64,000 nucleotides of DNA from Osedax fenrisi (Eukaryota > Annelida > Polychaeta > Sabellida > Siboglinidae), in the NCBI GenBank assembly GCA_964019155.1, contig CAXHSG010000197.1, positions 868,001-932,000 on the forward strand. The letters are read 5' to 3'. Made by a program: the position numbers and the translations under genes. Below, one piece after another: positions 52,315 through 61,180 of this stretch. The notes under the pieces are model-generated. The model made no database searches. It had not been told where the DNA came from and saw only the letters and a program-made list of their open reading frames with translations. Positions within the stretch are counted from its first letter, which is position 1, and every line of letters starts with the position of its first letter.

Positions 52315-55300
52315 TAACTCTAGCTAATTCTAGGTAACTCTAGCTAACTCTAGCTAACTCTAGGTAACTCTATCTAACTCTAGCTAACTTTAGCTAACTC
52401 TAGGTAACTCTAGCTAACTCTAGGTAACTCTAGCTAACTCTAGCTAACTTTAGCTAACTCTAGGTAACTCTAGCTAACTATAGCTAACTCTAGCTAACTC
52501 TAGCTAACTCTAGCTAACTCTAGGTAAATCTAGCTAACTTTAGCTAACTCTAGCTTAATCTAGCTAACTCTAGCTAACTTTAGCTAACTCTAGCTAACTT
52601 TAGCTAACTCTAGGTAACTCTAGGTAACTCTAGGAAACTTTAGCTAACTCTAGGTAACTTTAGCTAACTCTAGGTAACTTTAGGTAATTCTAGCTAACTC
52701 TAGCTAACTCTAGGTAACTCTTGGTAACTCTAGCTAACTCTAGCTAACTTTAGCTAACTCTAGCTAACTCTAGCTAACTCTAGCTAACTTTAGCTAACTC
52801 TAGCTAACTCTAGCTAACTCTAGCTAACTCTAGGTAACTCTAGCTAACTTTAGCTAACTCTAGCTAACTCTAGGTAACTCTATCTAACTTTAGCTAACTC
52901 TAGTTAACTCTAGGTAACTCTAGCTAACTTTAGCTAACTCTAGCTAACTCTAGGTAAATCTAGCTAACTTTAGCTAACTATAGCTAACTCTAGCTAACTC
53001 TAGGTAACTCTAGGTAACTCTAGCTAACTTTAGCTAACTCTAGCTAACTCTAGCTAACTCTAGCTAACTCTAGGTAACTCTAGGTAACTCTAGGTAACTC
53101 TAGGTAACTCTAGGTAACTCTAGCTAACTCTAGCTAACTCTAGCTAACTATAGGTAACTCTAGCTAACTCTAGCTAACTCTAGCTAACTCTAGGTAACTT
53201 TAGCTAACTCTAGCTAACTCTAGGTAACTCTAGCTAACTTTAGCTAACTCTAGCTAACTCTAGGTAACTCTAGCTAACTTTAGCTAACTCTAGCTAACTC
53301 TAGCTAACTCTAGGTAATTCTAGCTTACTCTAGCTAACTCTAGCTAACTCTAGCTAACTCTAGGTAACTCTAGGTAACTCTAGCTAACTTTAGCTAACTC
53401 TAGCTAATTTAGCTAACTCTAGCTAACTCTAGCTAACTCTAGGTAACTCTAGGTAACTCTAGGTAACTCTAGGTAACTCTAGCTAACTCTAGGTAACTTT
53501 AGCTAACTCTAGCTAACTCTAGGTAACTTTAGCTAACTCTAGCTAACTCTAGCTAACTTTAGCTAACTCTAGCTAACTCTAGGTAATTCTAGATAACTTT
53601 AGCTAACTCTAGGTAACTCTAGTTAACTCTAGCTAACTCTAGGTAACTCTAGGTAACTCTAGATAACTCTAGTTAACTCTAGCTAACTCTAGGTAACTCT
53701 AGCTAACTTTAGCTAACTCTAGGTAACTCTAGGTAACTCTAGCTAACTCTAATTAACTCTAGCTAACTCTAGCTAACTCTAGCTAACTTTAGCTAACTTT
53801 AGCTAACTCTAGCTAACTCTAGGTAACTCTAGCTAACTTTAGCTAACTCTAGCTAACTCTAGCTAACTCTAGCTAACTCTAGGTAACTCTAGCTAACTTT
53901 AGCTAACTCTAGCTGACTCTAGCTAATTCTAGGTAACTCTAGCTAACTCTAGCTAACTCTAGGTAACTCTAGGTAACTCTAGGTAACTCTAGGTAACTCT
54001 AGCTAACTCTAGCTAACTCTAGGTAACTTTAGCTAACTCTAGCTAACTCTAGGTAACTATAGGTAATTCTAGCTAACTTTAGCTAACTCTAGGTAACTCT
54101 AGGTAACTCTAGCTAACTCTAGCTAACTCTAGCTAACTCTAGGTAACTCTAACTAACTCTAGCTAACTCTAGGTAACTCTAGCTAACTCTAGGTAATTCT
54201 AGCTAACTTTAGCTAACTCTAGCTAACTCTAGCTAACTCTAGCTAACTTTAGCTAACTCTAACTAACTCTAGCTAACTCTAGCTAACTCTAGGTAACTCT
54301 AGCTAACTTTAGCTAACTCTAGCTAACTCTAGGTAACTCTAGCTAACTTTAGCTAACTCTAGCTAACTCTAGCTAACTCTAGCTAACTCTAGGTAACTCT
54401 AGCTAACTTTAGCTAACTCTAGCTAACTCTAGCTAATTCTAGGTAACTCTAGCTAACTCTAGCTAACTCTAGGTAACTCTATCTAACTCTAGCTAACTTT
54501 AGCTAACTCTAGGTAACTCTAGCTAACTCTAGGTAACTCTAGCTAACTCTAGCTAACTTTAGCTAACTCTAGGTAACTCTAGCTAACTATAGCTAACTCT
54601 AGCTAACTCTAGCTAACTCTAGCTAACTCTAGGTAAATCTAGCTAACTTTAGCTAACTCTAGCTTACTCTAGCTAACTCTAGCTAACTTTAGCTAACTCT
54701 AGCTAACTTTAGCTAACTCTAGGTAACTCTAGGTAACTCTAGGAAACTTTAGCTAACTCTAGGTAACTTTAGCTAACTCTAGGTAACTTTAGGTAATTCT
54801 AGCTAACTCTAGCTAACTCTAGGTAACTCTTGGTAACTCTAGCTAACTCTAGCTAACTTTAGCTAACTCTAGCTAACTCTAGCTAACTCTAGCTAACTTT
54901 AGCTAACTCTAGCTAACTCTAGCTAACTCTAGCTAACTCTAGGTAACTCTAGCTAACTTTAGCTAACTCTAGCTAACTCTAGGTAACTCTATCTAACTTT
55001 AGCTAACTCTAGTTAACTCTAGGTAACTCTAGCTAACTTTAGCTAACTCTAGCTAACTCTAGGTAAATCTAGGTAACTCTAGGTAACTCTAGCTAACTTT
55101 AGCTAACTCTAGCTAACTCTAGCTAACTCTAGCTAACTCTAGGTAACTCTAGGTAACTCTAGGTAACTCTAGGTAACTCTAGGTAACTCTAGCTAACTCT
55201 AGCTAACTCTAGCTAACTATAGGTAACTCTAGCTAACTCTAGCTAACTCTAGCTAACTCTAGGTAACTTTAGCTAACTCTAGCTAACTCTAGGTAACTCT

Positions 55301-55550
55301 AGCTAACTTTAGCTAACTCTAGCTAACTCTAGGTAACTCTAGCTAACTTTAGCTAACTCTAGCTAACTCTAGCTAACTCTAGGTAATTCTAGCTTACTCT
55401 AGCTAACTCTAGCTAACTCTAGCTAACTCTAGGTAACTCTAGGTAACTCTAGCTAACTTTAGCTAACTCTAGCTAATTTAGCTAACTCTAGCTAACTCTA
55501 GCTAACTCTAGGTAACTCTAGGTAACTCTAGGTAACTCTAGGTAACTCTA
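51395..55550 (+). repeat. 2,209-bp direct tandem duplication with deletions
   Basis: Copy one is 51395-53603 and copy two starts at 53604. TAACTCTAGA (51445 and 53654) and TGACTCTAGC (51705 and 53914) are 2,209 apart. After a loss of 100 bases in copy two near 54,200 the offset is 2,109, seen for AAACTTTAGC (52635 and 54744) and TAACTCTTGG (52715 and 54824). A further loss of 40 bases near 55,070 gives 2,069, seen for the 9-base units (53405 and 55474). AAACTTTAGC and TAACTCTTGG recur once more at 55993 and 56073, 1,249 further on. Confidence 0.85.
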
Positions 55551-58500
55551 GCTAACTCTAGCTAACTCTAGGTAACTTTAGCTAACTCTAGCTAACTCTA
55601 GGTAACTCTAGGTAACTCTAACTAACTCTAGCTAACTCTAGGTAACTCTAGCTAACTCTAGGTAATTCTAGCTAACTCTAGGTAACTTTAGCTAACTCTA
55701 GCTAACTCTAGCTAACTCTAGGTAACTCTAGGTAACTCTAGCTAACTCTAGGTAACTCTAGCTAACTCTAGCTAACTCTAGGTAACTCTAGGTAACTCTA
55801 GCTAACTCTAGGTAACTTTAGCTAACTCTAGGTAACTCTAGCTAACTCTAGGTAACTTTAGCTAACTCTAGCTAACTCTAGGTAACTTTAGCTAACTCTA
55901 GCTAACTCTAGCTAACTTTAGCTAACTCTAGCTAACTCTAGGTAATTCTAGATAACTTTAGCTAACTCTAGGTAACTCTAGCTAACTCTAGGAAACTTTA
56001 GCTAACTCTAGGTAACTTTAGCTAACTCTAGGTAACTTTAGGTAATTCTAGCTAACTCTAGCTAACTCTAGGTAACTCTTGGTAACTCTAGCTAACTCTA
56101 GCTAACTTTAGCTAACTCTAGCTAACTCTAGCTAACTCTAGCTAACTTTAGCTAACTCTAGCTAACTCTAGCTAACTCTAGCTAACTCTAGGTAACTCTA
56201 GCTAACTTTAGCTAACTCTAGCTAACTCTAGGTAACTCTAGCTAACTTTAGCTAACTCTAGCTAACTCTAGGTAATTCTAGATAACTTTAGCTAACTCTA
56301 GGTAACTCTAGCTAACTCTAGGTAACTTTAGCTAACTCTAGGTAACTTTAGCTAACTCTAGGTAACTCTAGGTAATTCTAGCTAACTCTAGCTAACTCTA
56401 GGTAACTCTAGGTAACTCTAGCTAACTCTAGCTAACTTTAGCTAACTCTAGCTAACTCTAGGTAACTCTAGCTAACTTTAGCTAACTCTAGCTAACTCTA
56501 GGTAATTCTAGATAACTTTAGCTAACTCTAGGTAACTCTAGCTAATTCTAGGTAACTTTAGCTAACTCTAGGTAACTCTAGCTAACTCTAGGTAACTCTA
56601 GGTAACTCTAGCTAACTCTAGCTAACTCTAGGTAACTCTAGGTAACTCTAGCTAACTCTAGCTAACTCTAGCTAACTCTATGTAACTTTAGCTAACTCTA
56701 GCTAACTCTAGGTAACTCTAGCTAACTTTAGCTAACTCTAGCTAACTCTAGGTAATTCTAGCTAACTTTAGCTAACTCTAGCTAACTCTAGCTAACTCTA
56801 TGTAATTCTAGCTTACTCTAGCTAACTCTAGCTAACTCTAGCTAACTCTAGGTAACTCTAGGTAACTCTAGCTAACTTTAGCTAACTCTAGCTAATTTAG
56901 CTAACTCTAGCTAACTCTAGGTAACTCTAGCTAACTCTAGCTAACTCTAGCTAACTCTAGCTAACTCTAGGTAACTCTAGTTAACTCTAGCTAACTCTAG
57001 GTAACTCTAGGTAACTCTAGATAACTCTAGTTAACTCTAGCTAACTCTAGGTAACTCTAGCTAACTTTAGCTAACTCTAGGTAACTCTAGGTAACTCTAG
57101 CTAACTCTAGTTAACTCTAGCTAACTCTAGCTAACTCTAGCTAACTTTAGCTAACTCTAGCTAACTCTAGGTAACTCTAGCTAACTTTAGCTAACTCTAG
57201 CTAACTCTAGCTAACTCTAGGTAACTCTAGCTAACTTTAGCTAACTCTAGCTGACTCTAGCTAATTCTAGGTAACTCTAGCTAACTCTAGCTAACTCTAG
57301 GTAACTCTAGGTAACTCTAGGTAACTCTAAGTAACTCTAGCTAACTCTAGCTAACTCTAGGTAACTTTAGCTAACTCTAGCTAACTCTAGGTAACTCTAG
57401 GTAACTCTAACTAACTCTAGCTAACTCTAGGTAACTCTAGCTAACTCTAGGTAATTCTAGCTAACTCTAGGTAACTTTAGCTAAATCTAGCTAACTCTAG
57501 CTAACTCTAGGTAACTCTAGCTAACTCTAGTTAACTCTAGCTAACTCTAGCTAACTTTAGCTAACTCTAGCTAACTCTAGGTAACTCTAGCTAACTTTAG
57601 CTAACTCTAGCTAACTCTAGCTAACTCTAGCTAACTCTAGGTAACTCTAGCTAACTTTAGCTAACTCTAGCTGACTCTAGCTAATTCTAGGTAACTCTAG
57701 CTAACTTTAGCTAACTCTAGCTGAATCTAGCTAATTCTAGGTAACTCTAGCTATCTCTAGCCTACTCTACGTAATTCTAGCTAACTCTAGCTAACTCTAG
57801 GTAACTCTAGGTAACTCTAGCTAACTCTAGCTAACTTTAACTAACTCTAGCTAACTCTAGCTAACTCTAGCTAACTCTAGCTAACTCTAGGTAACTCTAG
57901 CTAACTTTAGCTAACTCTAGGTAACTCTAGGTAACTCTAGCTAACTCTAGTTAACTCTAGCTAACTCTAGCTAACTCTAGATAACTTTAGCTAACTCTAG
58001 CTAACTCTAGGTAACTCTAGCTAACTTTAGCTAACTCTAGCTAACTCTAGCTAACTCTAGCTAACTCTATGTAACTCTAGCTAACTTTAGCTAACTCTAG
58101 CTGAATCTAGCTAATTCTAGGTAACTCTAGCTATCTCTAGCCTACTCTAGGTAACTCTAGGTAACTCTAGGTAACTCTAGGTAACTCTAGCTAACTCTAG
58201 CTAACTCTAGGTAACTTTAGCTAACTCTAGCTAACTCTAGGTAACTCTAGGTAACTCTAACTAACTCTAGCTAACTCTAGGTAACTCTAGCTAACTCTAG
58301 GTAATTCTAGCTAACTCTAGGTAACTTTAGCTAACTCTAGCTAACTCTAGCTAACTCTAGGTAACTCTAGGTAACTCTAGCTAACTCTAGGTAACTCTAA
58401 CTAACTCTAGCTAACTCTAGGTAACTCTAGGTAACTCTAGCTAACTCTAGGTAACTTTAGCTAACTCTAGGTAACTCTAGCTAACTCTAGGTAACTTTAG

Positions 58501-61180
58501 CTAACTCTAGCTAACTCTAGCTAACTTTAGCTAACTCTAGCTAACTCTAGCTAACTCTAGGTAATTCTAGCTTACTCTAGCTAACTCTAGCTAACTCTAG
58601 GTAACTCTAGGTAACTCTAGCTAACTTTAGCTAACTCTAGCTAATTTAGCTAACTCTAGCTAACTCTAGGTAACTCTAGCTAACTCTAGCTAACTCTAGC
58701 TAACTCTAGCTAACTCTAGGAAACTCTAGTTAACTCTAGCTAACTCTAGGTAACTCTAGGTAACTCTAGATAACTCTAATTAACTCTAGCTAACTCTAGG
58801 TAACTCTAGCTAACTTTAGCTAACGCTAGGTAACTCTAGGTAACTCTAGCTAACTCTAGTTAACTCTAGCTAACTCTAGCTAACTCTAGCTAACTTTAGC
58901 TAACTCTAGCTAACTCTAGGTAACTCTAGCTAACTTTAGCTAACTCTAGCTAACTCTAGCTAACTCTAGCTAACTCTAGGTAACTCTAGCTAACTTTAGC
59001 TAACTCTAGCTGACTCTAGCTAATTCTAGGTAACTCTAGCTAACTCTAGCTAACTCTAGGTAACTCTAGATAACTCTAGGTAACTCTAGGTAACTCTAGC
59101 TAACTCTAGCTAACTCTAGGTAACTTTAGCTAACTCTAGCTAACTCTAGGTAACTCTAGGTAACTCTAGGTAACTCTAACTAACTCTAGCTAACTCTAGG
59201 TAACTCTAGATAACTCTAGGTAATTCTAGCTAACTCTAGGTAACTTTAGCTAACTCTAGCTAACTCTAGCTAACTCTAGCTAACTCTAGGTAACTCTAGC
59301 TAACTCTAGTTAACTCTAGCTAACTCTAGCTAACTATAGGTAACTCTAGGTAACTCTAGCTAACTCTAGGTAACTTTAGCTAACTCTAGGTAACTCTAGC
59401 TAACTCTAGGTAACTTTAGCTAACTCTAGCTAACTCTAGGTAACTTTAGCTAACTCTAGCTAACTCTAGCTAACTTTAGCTAACTCTAGCTAACTCTAGG
59501 TAATTCTAGATAACTTTAGATAACTCTAGGTAACTCTAGCTAACTCTAGGTAACTTTAGCTAACTCTAGGTAACTTTAGTTAACTCTAGGTAACTCTAGG
59601 TAATTCTAGCTAACTCTAGCTAACTCTAGGTAACTCTAGCTAACTTTAGCTAACTCTAGCTAACTCTAGCTAACTCTAGCTAACTCTAGGTAACTCTAGC
59701 TAACTTTAGCTAACTCTAGCTGACTCTAGCTAATTCTAGGTAACTCTAGCTAACTCTAGCTAACTCTAGGTAACTCTAGGTAACTCTAGGTAACTTTAGC
59801 TAACTCTAGCTAACTCTAGGTAAATCTAGCTAACTTTAGCTAACTCTAGCTAACTCTAGCTAACTCTAGCTAACTCTAGGTAACTCTAGCTAACTTTAGC
59901 TAACTCTAGCTGACTCTAGCTAATTCTAGGTAACTCTAGCTAACTCTAGCTAACTCTAGGTAACTCTAGGTAACTCTAGGTAACTCTAGGTAACTCTAGC
60001 TAACTCTAGCTAACTCTAGGTAACTTTAGCTAACTCTAGCTAACTCTAGGTAACTCTAGGTAACTCTAACTAACTCTAGCTAACTCTAGGTAATTCTAGC
60101 TAACTCTAGGTAACTTTAGCTAAATCTAGCTAACTCTAGCTAACTCTAGGTAACTCTAGCTAACTCTAGCTAACTCTAGGTAACTCTAGTTAACTCTAGC
60201 TAACTCTAGGTAACTCTATCTAACTTTAGCTAACTCTAGGTAACTCTAGGTAACTCTAGCTAACTCTAGTTAACTCTAGCTAACTCTAGCTAACTCTAGC
60301 TAACTTTAGCTAACTCTAGCTAACTCTAGGTAACTCTAGCTAACTTTAGCTAACTCTAGCTAACTCTAGCTAACTCTAGCTAACTCTAGGTAACTCTAGC
60401 TAACTTTAGCTAACTCTAGCTGACTCTAGCTAATTCTAGGTAACTCTAGGTAACTCTAGCTAACTCTAGCAAACTCTAGGTAACTTTAGCTAACTCTAGC
60501 TAACTCTAGGTAACTCTAGGTAACTCTAACTAACTCTAGCTAACTCTAGGTAACTCTAGCTAACTCTAGGTAATTCTAGCTAACTCTAGGTAACTTTAGC
60601 TAACTCTAGCTAACTCTAGCTAACTCTAGGTAACTCTAGGTAACTCTAGCTAACTCTAGGTAACTCTAGCTAACTCTAGCTAACTCTAGGTAACTCTAGG
60701 TAACTCTAGCTAACTCTAGGTAACTTTAGCTAACTCTAGGTAACTCTAGCTAACTCTAGGTAACTTTAGCTAACTCTAGCTAACTCTAGGTAACTTTAGC
60801 TAACTCTAGCTAACTCTAGCTAACTTTAGCTAACTCTAGCTAACTCTAGGTAATTCTAGATAACTTTAGCTAACTCTAGGTAACTCTAGCTAACTCTAGG
60901 TAACTTTAGCTAACTCTAGGTAACTTTAGCTAACTCTAGGTAACTCTAGGTAATTCTAGCTAACTCTAGCTAACTCTAGGTAACTCTAGGTAACTCTAGC
61001 TAACTCTAGCTAACTTTAGCTAACTCTAGCTAACTCTAGCTAACTCTAGCTAACTTTAGCTAACTCTAGCTAACTCTAGCTAACTCTAGCTAACTCTAGG
61101 TAACTCTAGCTAACTTTAGCTAACTCTAGCTAACTCTAGGTAACTCTAGCTAACTTTAGCTAACTCTAGCTAACTCTAGG
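55550..61180 (+). repeat. Mosaic satellite stretch of short modules
   Basis: The array continues with 9-base units at 56893 and 58642. Blocks are short here (about 200 to 900 bases) and are repeated with changing neighbours. Modules ending in TGACTCTAGC then TAATTCTAGG recur at 57.25, 57.67, 59.01, 59.72, 59.91 and 60.42 kb. Private changes include the CpG-bearing CTACTCTACG at 57761 and TAACGCTAGG at 58821. I see no non-satellite sequence. Confidence 0.75.
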
